Shown: in pieces, positions 35,201-42,362 of the stretch
Position numbering within the stretch: position 1 is the first letter of the stretch
Layout of the letters: each line of letters opens with the position of its first letter
Assembly: GCF_003055625.1 (NCBI RefSeq)
Contig: NZ_CP028811.1
Coordinates: 930,001-994,000 of the forward strand
Direction: 5' to 3'
From: Flavobacterium magnum
GTDB lineage: Bacteria > Bacteroidota > Bacteroidia > Flavobacteriales > Flavobacteriaceae
DNA: 64,000 nucleotides
Position numbers and translations under genes: made by a program
The notes under the pieces: model-generated
Told to the model about the DNA's origin: nothing
Database searches by the model: none
What the model saw: only the letters and a program-made list of their open reading frames with translations

Positions 35201-35669
35201 AGCCGCTTTTATTATTGCCAAGGTAAAAGCCGTTCACCCAGATTTCGGCATCGCGGAATATCCCGTCGAACTGGAGGTCGAATCGCCTGCCTTCTTCTGA
35301 TTTTGGCAGGGTAAAATGCTTGCGGTACCAACCGATACTGGTCTCCGGGAACAATCCGCCCACCGGTTTATAGCCGTGCGACTGTACATCGAAGTTGTCA
35401 ACGTTCACAAAAGGCAGTGCTACGGCCCAGTCGTGCGGCAGCTTTATATTGGCCCAGGCCGTATCGATGAATTTGGGCTCGATGGCCGTGCCTGTAGATT
35501 TGCCTGATTTTGAGAAAGACGCGGCGATACCATAATTGAAGTCCTTTTCGGGATTGGCCGCATGTCCAAAATGGAATTTCCAGCCCTCATCAAAGTTGCG
35601 GTGGCTGCGTTGTTGTGCCGAAGTGACGAGAAAAATCAGGAAACAGGCAAACACGGTAAAGTAGCGCAT
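32238..35669 (-). CDS. secreted fusion of GH2 beta-galactosidase and GH53 endo-beta-1,4-galactanase
   Basis: A 1143-residue exported two-enzyme protein. A signal peptide (to about residue 19) is followed by GH2 domains: the jelly roll (GWYRKHFTLP...GIFRDAEIWVNG), the Ig-like part and the TIM barrel with acid/base Glu432 in WSIGNEEG and nucleophile Glu507 in PIIGTEMGS, and WTGFDYRGEPTPYQWP. Residues about 640-820 are beta-sandwich GH2 C-terminal modules. From about 832 a GH53 galactanase starts (AIGADISFLPELEARG), with acid/base Glu972 in VQVGNEINHG and nucleophile Glu1074 in VVEYSQ. So one polypeptide carries endo- and exo-type activity on beta-1,4-galactan. It stands outside any SusCD locus and has no T9SS domain. 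A TATATTTA box at 35687-35694 could be its promoter. Confidence 0.9.
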   Translation of the reverse strand: MRYFTVFACFLIFLVTSAQQRSHRNFDEGWKFHFGHAANPEKDFNYGIAASFSKSGKSTGTAIEPKFIDTAWANIKLPHDWAVALPFVNVDNFDVQSHGYKPVGGLFPETSIGWYRKHFTLPKSEEGRRFDLQFDGIFRDAEIWVNGFYLGNNKSGYVGAHYDITDVLKFGEDNVVTVRVDATQYEGWFYEGAGIYRHVWLNSYDNIHILHDGIFASAEYTPGKMSLTVATETTNEGFSPATYNVSYYVKDRLGKTIWKSGSEMVKLAVNETKTTRQTVKTPYPVMWSLENPYLYRIYVEIRQNGKLIDTQTVKFGFREIEIKADGVYLNKQRIKIQGTNNHQDHAGIGSALPDYLQYYRISLLKNMGCNAYRTSHNAPTPELLEACDSLGMLVLDEQRLLNSGAESRDQFTRLLKRDRNHPSVFLWSIGNEEGMIQANQTGKQIARTLLAQQKQFDPTRTSTYAADLPNVYTGVNEVIPVRGFNYRQFDVAAYHKDHPLQPIIGTEMGSTVTTRGVYVKDSIRAYVPDQDITAPWWASTAETWWKLAAENDYWLGGFIWTGFDYRGEPTPYQWPNINSHFGVMDVCGFPKNIYYYYQSWWTDKDVLHISPHWNWPDKQHWDKPNDEVEVWVNSNADNVELFLNGKSLGKKNMPRNGHLNWTVQYKPGKLEAIGYKKGKKLTAMVETTGAAAEVVMTPYKTTILADGSDVSVINISAVDKEGREVPDADNMIRFYLSGDARIIGVGNGDPSSHEPDQCPDGAWQRSLFNGKCQLIVQSGKTSGLIHLEAKAAGLYAGATDIVTVLPEAAALVTKDAAYQLNGEAAQMRPVDKAIGADISFLPELEARGMKFSDKGVEKDAIQILKDHGLNYVRLRIFNEPANEKGYSPGKGFCDLEHTKAMAKRVKAAGMKLLLDFHYSDYWADPGKQYKPKAWEGLSFTELKKALYDYTVKVMTELKNQGTTPDMVQVGNEINHGLVWPEGNVNNPDGMAQLFNAGTAAVKSVEPTVPIMLHLALGGQNHECVEYIDGMLRRGAHFDVIGLSYYPKWHGTLDDLRDNMNDLAMRYRKNLIVVEYSQLKREVNEIAFNTVAQKGKGTFIWEPLSTWEQFFDADGKSNELLQIYDELSGAFLSQGPSVKPAERK

Positions 35670-35838
35670 AACGGAATCGTTTTTTGTAAATATAACAATT
35701 CCGAAAAGCGGTGATTTTACTTACCGACCAGTTTTGACGGCGGGTCCGGCAAAGGTTACGGCTTTAAAATAAGGCAAACGCAGCAGGTGTCGTGACGAAT
35801 TTCAGCGGGTGAAACAGGATTTAACGCCCTGCGACTTC

Positions 35839-36366
35839 TTAAAACCGGTACCCTAAATTCAGGTCGCCACGAAAAATCACGTCAGGTGCGGCGTCAGAAT
35901 TGCCCAGCGTACGGCCGATACCACCCAGGATCTCGAACACGAAGCCGGTACGGTTGATCCATTTTTTGCCCAGCGAGATGCCTAAGGCTGCTGCACTGTA
36001 TTTTTCTGACTCTTCATCGAGCCAGTCATCGGTCGTATTCCTTCCTGACGAATATTTTGCAAACCCTTCGACAAAAAATCCCTTGGCACCGAATTCCTTG
36101 GTTTCCTGGAAATAGAACCTTGCGAATGGCGTAACGGAAAAGTCTTCGTAATAATCGTTCTTGCTATCGAGATTGCCCAGCACGGAAACGCCAAAGGTAA
36201 AATCGCGGTTCTGAATGTATTCATATGTGCCTTCGAGGATCGGGCCGGCAAGCAATTTGATCGCGCCCAGTTTCACTTCGTGCTTTCGGTCAAAAATGTC
36301 AGGACGCTGGTCCTGTGCGTAAATTGTCGTAGTAGCGAGTAGTAAAAGAGTAATGATTTTTTTCAT
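35839..36366 (-). CDS. small outer membrane beta-barrel protein, possibly DUF3575-like
   Basis: A 175-residue exported protein that I do not know by name. With the start at 36366 it opens MKKIITLLLLATTTIYAQD, a clear signal peptide; the longer frame from 36408 adds 14 residues that spoil it. The mature part has alternating strands (HEVKLGAIKLLAGPILEGTY; FTFGVSVLG; FSVTPFARFYF; KGFFVEGFAKYSSG; FVFEILGGIGRTLG) and ends LNLGYRF with a terminal aromatic, as outer membrane barrels do. It resembles small flavobacterial DUF3575 proteins. Its ORF abuts ribE on the same strand, so it may be cotranscribed. Confidence 0.72.
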   Translation of the reverse strand: MKKIITLLLLATTTIYAQDQRPDIFDRKHEVKLGAIKLLAGPILEGTYEYIQNRDFTFGVSVLGNLDSKNDYYEDFSVTPFARFYFQETKEFGAKGFFVEGFAKYSSGRNTTDDWLDEESEKYSAAALGISLGKKWINRTGFVFEILGGIGRTLGNSDAAPDVIFRGDLNLGYRF

Positions 36367-36408
36367 AGCAATTGATGTTTTTTGGAAAAGAAAACGGAAG
36401 ATAGACAT

Positions 36409-36999
36409 TTAAATTGTAAGCGCGTGCAGTCTGGAAACATATTTCCCGATGACATCAAATTCGAGGTTCACGCGTGTCCCGGCTTGAAAATCCTTGAAAT
36501 TGGTATGTTCGTATGTGTAGGGAATGATGGCCACACTGAAGCTGTTTTTGTGTGAGTTGACGACCGTGAGGCTTACGCCATTTACGGTAATGGAGCCTTT
36601 TTCTATGGTGATGTTATTTAAGGAAGAATCATATTCAAACGTATAATACCAACTGCCATTTGCGTTTTCTAGGGACGTACATACTCCGGTCTGGTCGACA
36701 TGGCCCTGCACGATGTGGCCGTCAAGCCGGTCTCCGAGTTTCATCGCACGTTCGAGATTAACGGAGTCACCCACGTTCCAGTCGGAGAGGTTGGTTTTGT
36801 CCAGCGTCTCGCGGATTGCAGTAACAGTGTATTCATCGGTATTGATCCCGACGACGGTCAGGCATACGCCATTATGGGAAACACTCTGATCGATTTTCAG
36901 CTCATGCGCAATGGCAGCCGAAACGGTGATGTGCAGGTTGCCGCCGTCTTTTTTAAGTTCGCGGACAACGCCCATCGATTCGATTATTCCTGTAAACAT
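36409..36999 (-). CDS. ribE: riboflavin synthase alpha subunit
   Basis: A 196-residue enzyme making riboflavin from 6,7-dimethyl-8-ribityllumazine. The two tandem lumazine-binding halves are clear: MFTGIIESMGVVREL, DQSVSHNGVCLTVV, GDSVNLERAMKLGDRLDGHIVQGHVDQTG, and the second repeat with KGSITVNGVSLTVVNSH and IPYTYEHTNFK. The length is normal. It diverges from pdxA across a 49-base gap. No FMN riboswitch fits in this space. Confidence 0.96.
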   Translation of the reverse strand: MFTGIIESMGVVRELKKDGGNLHITVSAAIAHELKIDQSVSHNGVCLTVVGINTDEYTVTAIRETLDKTNLSDWNVGDSVNLERAMKLGDRLDGHIVQGHVDQTGVCTSLENANGSWYYTFEYDSSLNNITIEKGSITVNGVSLTVVNSHKNSFSVAIIPYTYEHTNFKDFQAGTRVNLEFDVIGKYVSRLHALTI

Positions 37000-37016
37000 T
37001 TGTGGTTTATTTTACT

Positions 37017-37024
37017 TAGATTTG
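37017..37024 (+). promoter_or_regulatory. -7 promoter element of pdxA
   Basis: TAGATTTG matches TAnnTTTG, 24 bases before the ATG at 37049. It also supports this start over the longer frame that opens at 36911. Confidence 0.55.
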
Positions 37025-37048
37025 CAGTTCAAAATTACAATAATTACC

Positions 37049-38095
37049 ATGAAAAAAGCAGAAAATATCATTGTCGGGATTTCCATCGGCGACCTTAACG
37101 GGATTGGGAGCGAGATCGTGCTCAAAACCTTCGAGGACAACCGCATGCTGGAAATGTGTACGCCGGTGATTTTTGCTAACGTAAAGACCTTGTCGCATTT
37201 GCGCAAGAGTTTTGAATCGGCCGCACCGCTTCACGGCATAGACAAGCTGGAGCAGCTGGTTACCGGGAAAATCAATGTGCTGAACGTATGGCGTGAGAAT
37301 ATAGAACTGGCCTACGGGGTTAACGATCCGGTGGTGGGGGAATATGCCATTAAATCGTTTGTGGCTGCCACCAATGCCCTGAAGGAAGGCCTTGTGGATG
37401 TGCTGGTCACGGCACCAATCAATAAGTACAATATCCAGTCCGAAGAATTTAAGTTTCCCGGACATACGGACTACCTCGCCAAGGAACTCCAGGGCAATGC
37501 ACTGATGCTGATGGTGCACGACAAGCTGCGCGTGGGATTGCTGACGGACCATGTTCCGGTAAATGAAGTGGCTTCGCATCTGACAGAAGCGTTGGTCAGG
37601 CAGAAAATCGAGACGGTCAGGCAATCGCTGATACAGGATTTCAGCATCAACAAACCCAAGATTGCGGTGCTTGGACTGAATCCCCATGCAGGCGATGGCG
37701 GTGTCATCGGTAAGGAAGATGAGATGATCATCCGCCCGGTCGTGAAAAGGATGTTCGAGAAAGGCACACTGGTTTTTGGCCCGTATCCTGCGGACGGATT
37801 TTTTGGCAGTGGCCAATATGAAAAATATGATGCGGTGATTGCGGCTTACCACGACCAGGGGCTTGTACCATTTAAGACGCTGTCTTTCGGGAATGGCGTA
37901 AATTATACTGCGGGTCTCGATAAGATCAGGACCTCGCCGGACCACGGTACTGCTTATGACATTGCCGGCAAGGACAAGGCCGACTATAATTCGTTTAAGG
38001 AAGCTGTATATCTGGCAATTGACATTTATAATTCGCGTCATCAACACGCCGAAATCAGTAAGAAACCATTGAAAACAAAGGAAAAACACTTATAA
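37049..38095 (+). CDS. pdxA: 4-hydroxythreonine-4-phosphate dehydrogenase PdxA
   Basis: A 348-residue enzyme of pyridoxal phosphate synthesis. Motifs: GISIGDLNGIGSEIVLKTF near the N-terminus, VTAPINKYNIQSEEFKFPGHTDYLA, LTDHVPVNEV, LNPHAGDGGVIGKEDE, and AAYHDQGLVPFKTLSFG with PDHGTAYDIAGKDKAD. The ligands for the divalent metal are the histidines in these motifs. The longer frame from 36911 runs back through ribE on the other strand, so I take the start at 37049. It has its own promoter element. Confidence 0.94.
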   Translation: MKKAENIIVGISIGDLNGIGSEIVLKTFEDNRMLEMCTPVIFANVKTLSHLRKSFESAAPLHGIDKLEQLVTGKINVLNVWRENIELAYGVNDPVVGEYAIKSFVAATNALKEGLVDVLVTAPINKYNIQSEEFKFPGHTDYLAKELQGNALMLMVHDKLRVGLLTDHVPVNEVASHLTEALVRQKIETVRQSLIQDFSINKPKIAVLGLNPHAGDGGVIGKEDEMIIRPVVKRMFEKGTLVFGPYPADGFFGSGQYEKYDAVIAAYHDQGLVPFKTLSFGNGVNYTAGLDKIRTSPDHGTAYDIAGKDKADYNSFKEAVYLAIDIYNSRHQHAEISKKPLKTKEKHL

Positions 38096-38117
38096 ACAAA
38101 AAAATGTTTATAACCCT

Positions 38118-38146
38118 TTTGTTATTGCGATAAATTTATATCTTTG
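38118..38146 (+). promoter_or_regulatory. promoter of the yceD-rpmF operon
   Basis: TTTG (38118-38121), 17 bases, TATCTTTG (38139-38146). Both elements fit the Bacteroidota consensus. The -7 element overlaps the TTG at 38144, so that codon is not the real start. Confidence 0.7.
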
Positions 38147-38191
38147 CACACCCGTTTTGAATTTTCAGGACCGGGTCAAATTGAGGTTACG

Positions 38192-38734
38192 ATGAAAAAG
38201 CTGAATGAGTTCTTGATTCCTTTTATAGGGTTAAAGTTAGGGAAACACCAATTTGAATATCAGATAGATAAAACGTTCTTTGCCGCTTATGAATACGATG
38301 ACTTCGAAAGCTGCGACATTAAGGTAAATGTCGTTCTCGAGAAGAAAAGCACGATGCTCGAGCTGCATTTCAAGCATAAGGGTATGGTTCATGTACCATG
38401 CGACTTAACCGGCGAAATGTTTGATTTGCCCGTGAAAGGAAAGCTCAGGCTTGTGGTGCAGTTCGGTGAGGCATTCAACAATGACAATGAGGAACTGCTG
38501 ATCCTGCCGCATGGCGAGCACCAGATTGACGTATCGCAGTACATTTATGAAATGATTGCGTTGTCGATTCCGACCAAAAGGATACATCCCGGCATTAAGG
38601 ACGGCACATTGAAATCAGAAGCACTGGACAGGCTGCAGCAAATGAGTGTGAAAGAAGTAAAAGCAGCAGATACGAAAGAGGAAAATACAGATCCCCGTTG
38701 GGACAAATTAAAACAACTATTAACGGATAAATAA
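38192..38734 (+). CDS. YceD/DUF177 family protein
   Basis: A 180-residue protein of the YceD (DUF177) family, which nearly always sits just before rpmF, as here (nine bases before the rpmF ATG). In E. coli it belongs to the rpmF-fatty-acid cluster and in plants and bacteria it has been linked to 23S rRNA processing; the precise role is unclear. Visible features: a hydrophobic N-terminal half (FLIPFIGLKLGKHQFEYQID), the charged HFKHKGMVHVPCDLTGEMF motif, and a Lys/Glu-rich C-terminus ending DPRWDKLKQLL. The start at 38192 follows the promoter at 38118-38146. Confidence 0.85.
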   Translation: MKKLNEFLIPFIGLKLGKHQFEYQIDKTFFAAYEYDDFESCDIKVNVVLEKKSTMLELHFKHKGMVHVPCDLTGEMFDLPVKGKLRLVVQFGEAFNNDNEELLILPHGEHQIDVSQYIYEMIALSIPTKRIHPGIKDGTLKSEALDRLQQMSVKEVKAADTKEENTDPRWDKLKQLLTDK

Positions 38735-38743
38735 TATAGTAAA

Positions 38744-38938
38744 ATGGCACATCCTAAGAGAAAAGTCTCCAAAACGAGAAGAGATAAGAGAAGAACGCAT
38801 TACAAAGCAACCGTTGCTACAATCGCTACATGTCCTGTAACAGGCGAGGCACATTTGTACCACAGGGCTTACTGGCACGAAGGGAAAATGTATTACAGGG
38901 GACAGGTTGTTATTGACAAATCAGTTGCTGCTGCCTAA
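38744..38938 (+). CDS. rpmF: 50S ribosomal protein L32
   Basis: A 64-residue ribosomal protein. [20 protein letters not shown] is the family opening, followed by [16 protein letters not shown]. Only one Cys is present, so it lacks the zinc-binding cysteines of the other L32 form. It follows yceD by nine bases and is ended by a terminator, then fabH starts. Confidence 0.97.
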   Translation: MAHPKRKVSKTRRDKRRTHYKATVATIATCPVTGEAHLYHRAYWHEGKMYYRGQVVIDKSVAAA

Positions 38939-38962
38939 TACTTTTTCGGTATAAAAAATACG

Positions 38963-38989
38963 AACTCTCACCTGGTGGGAGTTTTTTTG
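38963..38989 (+). terminator. rho-independent terminator of rpmF
   Basis: ACTCTCACC and GGTGGGAGT pair with one mismatch, followed by seven T residues, about 25 bases past the stop. Confidence 0.85.
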
Positions 38990-39122
38990 TTGCCTAATAT
39001 TTTGGAGTTGATCTTGCGGTTTCCAAATCATGATGGTAAAATACTTCATCAGGTTTAGAAAATTTTTCGTAATTTCCACCTCTTTTTAAACGGCAGTTTC
39101 CAAGAGAAAATAATTGAACCCT

Positions 39123-40112
39123 ATGAACACAATAACAGCCGCTATTACTGCAGTTGGGGGCTATGTCCCGGATTTTGTACTGTCTAATCAGGTGCTTGAA
39201 TCGATGGTGGATACCAATGACGAATGGATCACCTCAAGGACCGGTATCAAAGAAAGACGGGTCCTGAAAGGGGAAGGCCTCGGCACTTCTTACCTGGCCA
39301 TCAAAGCGGCAGAAAATCTTTTTTCCAGAAAAAACATTAACCCGGCCGAAATCGATATGGTCATTGTGGCCACCACTACGCCGGACATGCCTGTGGCGTC
39401 TACAGCGGTGTACGTGGCCAGCCAGATTGGCGCGGTGAACGCATTTGCCTATGACTTACAGGCGGCCTGTTCGGGGTTTCTTTACGGCATGTCGACCGCT
39501 GCCGCCTACATCCAGTCCGGACGTTACAAAAAAGTACTGCTGATCGGGGCTGATAAAATGTCATCGATTATTGATTATACAGACAGGGCCACCTGCATCA
39601 TCTTTGGGGATGGCGCAGGTGCCGTTTTATTTGAGCCAAACCAGGAAGGTCTCGGGCTCCAGGATGAATACCTGAGGTCAGACGGCATCGGGCGTGAATT
39701 CCTGAAAATTGATGCCGGCGGGTCTATACTTCCGGCTTCGAAGGAAACGGTCGAAAACAGGCAGCATTATGTGTTTCAGGACGGGAAGACCGTTTTCAAA
39801 TACGCGGTTTCCGGCATGGCCGATGTGAGTGAGAAAATCATGCAGCGCAATGGTTTGTCAAAAGACGATGTGGATTTCCTTGTGGCGCATCAGGCCAACA
39901 AAAGGATTATCGATGCAACGGCGTCAAGGATGGGCGTTGATGAGGCCAAGGTTTTGGTCAATATTCACCGTTACGGCAATACGACTTCGGGCACTTTGCC
40001 GCTGCTGCTGAGTGATTTCGAGGACAAATTCAAAAAAGGCGACAACCTGATTTTCGCGGCTTTCGGCGGCGGATTTACCTGGGGGTCGATCTACTTAAAA
40101 TGGGCATATTAA
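39123..40112 (+). CDS. fabH: beta-ketoacyl-ACP synthase III
   Basis: A 329-residue enzyme that starts fatty-acid synthesis by joining acetyl-CoA to malonyl-ACP. The active Cys is in LQAACSGFLYGM, the His in VAHQANKRIIDATASR and the Asn in NIHRYGNTTSGTLPL. TNDEWITSRTGIKERR is also typical. The ATG at 39123 is preferred to the TTG at 39114. The next genes are accB and accC, so the cluster supplies both the primer condensation and the malonyl-CoA route. Confidence 0.96.
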   Translation: MNTITAAITAVGGYVPDFVLSNQVLESMVDTNDEWITSRTGIKERRVLKGEGLGTSYLAIKAAENLFSRKNINPAEIDMVIVATTTPDMPVASTAVYVASQIGAVNAFAYDLQAACSGFLYGMSTAAAYIQSGRYKKVLLIGADKMSSIIDYTDRATCIIFGDGAGAVLFEPNQEGLGLQDEYLRSDGIGREFLKIDAGGSILPASKETVENRQHYVFQDGKTVFKYAVSGMADVSEKIMQRNGLSKDDVDFLVAHQANKRIIDATASRMGVDEAKVLVNIHRYGNTTSGTLPLLLSDFEDKFKKGDNLIFAAFGGGFTWGSIYLKWAY

Positions 40113-40147
40113 AACAAACGATAACTGATAACTAAAACGATTATATT

Positions 40148-40642
40148 ATGGATTTAAAAGAAATTCAGAGCCTGATTAAATTTGTGGCCAATTCAGGAGT
40201 TGCTGAAGTGAAACTGGAGATGGACGATGTAAAAATCACCATTAAGACCACTTTGGAAGGAAGTGTTCCTGAAACCACTTACGTTCAGATGCCTCCGCAG
40301 GGTATGTTGCAACAGGCTGCCCCGCAGGCACAATTGCCACAGGCTCCGGCTGCCCCTGCCGCTCCGGCTGCCCCGGCTCCCGCCGCTGACGAATCTTCGA
40401 AATACATTACAATCAAGTCGCCAATTATTGGGACATTTTACCGCAAACCGTCTCCGGATAAGCCGGTATTTGTTGAGGTCGGCGGAGCGATCAAAAAAGG
40501 CGATGTGCTTTGTGTGATCGAAGCGATGAAGCTTTTCAACGAAATCGAATCGGAAGTGTCAGGTAAGATCGTAAAAATACTCGTAGACGATATGTCTCCG
40601 GTAGAATTCGACCAGCCGCTATTCCTGGTTGATCCATCTTAA
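40148..40642 (+). CDS. accB: acetyl-CoA carboxylase biotin carboxyl carrier protein
   Basis: A 164-residue carrier protein of acetyl-CoA carboxylase. An N-terminal helical part ([24 protein letters not shown]) is followed by a Pro/Ala-rich linker (about residues 50-80) and the biotinyl domain. Biotin attaches to Lys128 in [13 protein letters not shown]. It begins 35 bases after fabH and is followed by accC. Confidence 0.97.
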   Translation: MDLKEIQSLIKFVANSGVAEVKLEMDDVKITIKTTLEGSVPETTYVQMPPQGMLQQAAPQAQLPQAPAAPAAPAAPAPAADESSKYITIKSPIIGTFYRKPSPDKPVFVEVGGAIKKGDVLCVIEAMKLFNEIESEVSGKIVKILVDDMSPVEFDQPLFLVDPS

Positions 40643-40744
40643 AGAATTTAGATTTTAGAATGCAGATTTCAGATTTTACCTTGTAAATCGGGAATCGCAT
40701 TGTTATCTAATGACCTGATTGTCTAATTATCTAATTCAAAAGAG
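40643..40744. other. AT-rich spacer with short TTTAGATTTT/TCTAATTATCTAAT repeats
   Basis: The 102 bases between accB and accC hold short repeated words such as GAATTTAGATTTTAGA, GCAGATTTCAGATTTT and TGTCTAATTATCTAATTC. A similar GATTTTAGATTT stretch follows sodA (27345-27368). No promoter or gene is evident. I read this as low-complexity filler of a kind seen in flavobacterial genomes. Confidence 0.5.
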
Positions 40745-42091
40745 ATGTTTAAAAAAATACTTATAGCAAACCGCGGCGAGATCGCGCTTCGCGTAATCAG
40801 GACCTGCAGGGAAATGGGCATCAAGACCGTCGCCGTATACTCTACTGCTGACGCGGAAAGCCTTCACGTAAAATTTGCCGATGAGGCAGTCTGTATCGGG
40901 CCGCCGCCAAGCAACCTGTCCTACCTTAAAATGTCAAATATCATCGCTGCCGCAGAGATCACCAATGCTGATGCGATACACCCCGGCTACGGCTTCCTTT
41001 CTGAAAATGCAAAATTTTCGAAAATCTGCCAGGAACACGGCATCAAGTTCATCGGGGCAAGTCCTGAAATGATTGACCGTATGGGTGATAAGGCTTCCGC
41101 CAAATCCACGATGATTGCCGCAGGCGTGCCTTGCGTACCCGGATCAGTCGGCATCCTGGAATCGTACGAGCAGGCGTTGAAACTGGCAAGGGAATTCGGT
41201 TTTCCAGTCATGCTCAAAGCTACAGCCGGCGGTGGAGGAAAAGGGATGCGCGCGGTATGGAAAGAAGAAGACCTGCTCAAGGCATGGGAAAGCGCCCGTC
41301 AGGAGTCAGCTGCCGCGTTCGGTAATGATGGCATGTACCTCGAGAAACTGATCGAAGAACCACGCCATATTGAAATCCAGGTTGTAGGAGATTCTTATGG
41401 AAAAGCCTGCCACTTGTCTGAAAGGGACTGCTCAGTACAAAGAAGGCACCAGAAACTGACCGAAGAGACACCGTCACCGTTCATGACCGATGAACTGCGT
41501 CTGAAAATGGGGGAAGCGGCTGTCAAGGCGGCAGAATTTATCCAATACGAGGGTGCAGGCACGGTAGAATTTTTGGTCGATAAGCACCGCAATTTCTACT
41601 TTATGGAAATGAACACCCGTATTCAGGTTGAACACCCAATTACCGAGCAGGTGATTGATTATGACCTGATCCGCGAGCAGATACTCGTAGCTGCCGGTGT
41701 GCCGATTTCAGGAAAGAATTACCTGCCGCAACTGCATTCTATCGAGTGCCGGATCAATGCGGAAGATCCTTATAATGACTTCCGTCCGTCGCCGGGCAAG
41801 ATCACCACGCTGCACGCTCCGGGCGGACATGGTGTACGTCTGGATACTCACGTTTACGCCGGATACTCGATTCCGCCGAACTACGATTCGATGATTGCGA
41901 AACTGATCACGACGGCACAGACACGCCAGGAGGCCATCAACAAAATGAAAAGGGCTTTGGATGAATTCGTGATTGAAGGCATCAAGACGACAATCCCGTT
42001 CCACAGGCAATTGATGGATGATCCGAGATATGTCGCCGGAGATTATACGACGGCATTTATGGATGATTTTAAAATGGAAGAACCTGCATAA
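40745..42091 (+). CDS. accC: acetyl-CoA carboxylase, biotin carboxylase subunit
   Basis: A 448-residue enzyme that carboxylates the biotin of AccB. The fold is N-terminal Rossmann-like ([23 protein letters not shown]), then the ATP-grasp domain with the Gly-rich loop [15 protein letters not shown] and the [15 protein letters not shown] segment, and the [16 protein letters not shown] motif with the catalytic Glu and Arg. Length matches the family. It ends in a terminator. Confidence 0.97.
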   Translation: MFKKILIANRGEIALRVIRTCREMGIKTVAVYSTADAESLHVKFADEAVCIGPPPSNLSYLKMSNIIAAAEITNADAIHPGYGFLSENAKFSKICQEHGIKFIGASPEMIDRMGDKASAKSTMIAAGVPCVPGSVGILESYEQALKLAREFGFPVMLKATAGGGGKGMRAVWKEEDLLKAWESARQESAAAFGNDGMYLEKLIEEPRHIEIQVVGDSYGKACHLSERDCSVQRRHQKLTEETPSPFMTDELRLKMGEAAVKAAEFIQYEGAGTVEFLVDKHRNFYFMEMNTRIQVEHPITEQVIDYDLIREQILVAAGVPISGKNYLPQLHSIECRINAEDPYNDFRPSPGKITTLHAPGGHGVRLDTHVYAGYSIPPNYDSMIAKLITTAQTRQEAINKMKRALDEFVIEGIKTTIPFHRQLMDDPRYVAGDYTTAFMDDFKMEEPA

Positions 42092-42097
42092 ATAATG

Positions 42098-42124
42098 AAA
42101 CCCGCTGTAAGGCGGGTTTTTTTA
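42098..42124 (+). terminator. rho-independent terminator of accC
   Basis: AAACCCGC-loop-GCGGGTTT followed by a T run, seven bases after the stop. Confidence 0.9.
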
Positions 42125-42172
42125 TTCATTGTCAGGTTAAAAATGGCATCATTTTCATTTGAAGTTGTTGCC

Positions 42173-42286
42173 AGCGCGAAGGATGGAAGCGGCATCCTTT
42201 TTTGAGGAGCCCATCTGTTCCCTCAGGGTTACAAAACAAAGCGTTCCGGGCGACGAAAAAAAGATACAGCGGACAGCCTGACCCGG
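42173..42286 (+). repeat. intergenic hairpin repeat, copy 3
   Basis: GGAAGCGGCATCCTTTTTT (42185-42203) and, after a 52-base variable centre, AAAAAAAGATACAGCGGACAG (starting 42256) form the stem base. The outer part reads AGCGCGAAGGATGG before and CCTGACCCGG after. It lies between accC and the converging peptidase gene. The orientation is opposite to copies 1 and 2. Confidence 0.6.
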
Positions 42287-42362
42287 TTGCCGGGGATGCG
42301 TTCCGGCAAGTAGGCAGGTTCCGCAACGGGGGCGCGCCCGATGAAACAGTATTCGGTCGTGA

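Noticed and set aside
37000..37048. FMN riboswitch upstream of ribE
   Set aside because: The gap is under 50 bases and lacks RFN element motifs.
37016..38089. Long minus-strand frame of 357 codons over pdxA
   Set aside because: It lies opposite pdxA, whose motifs are clear; the frame has no recognisable domain and is a shadow.
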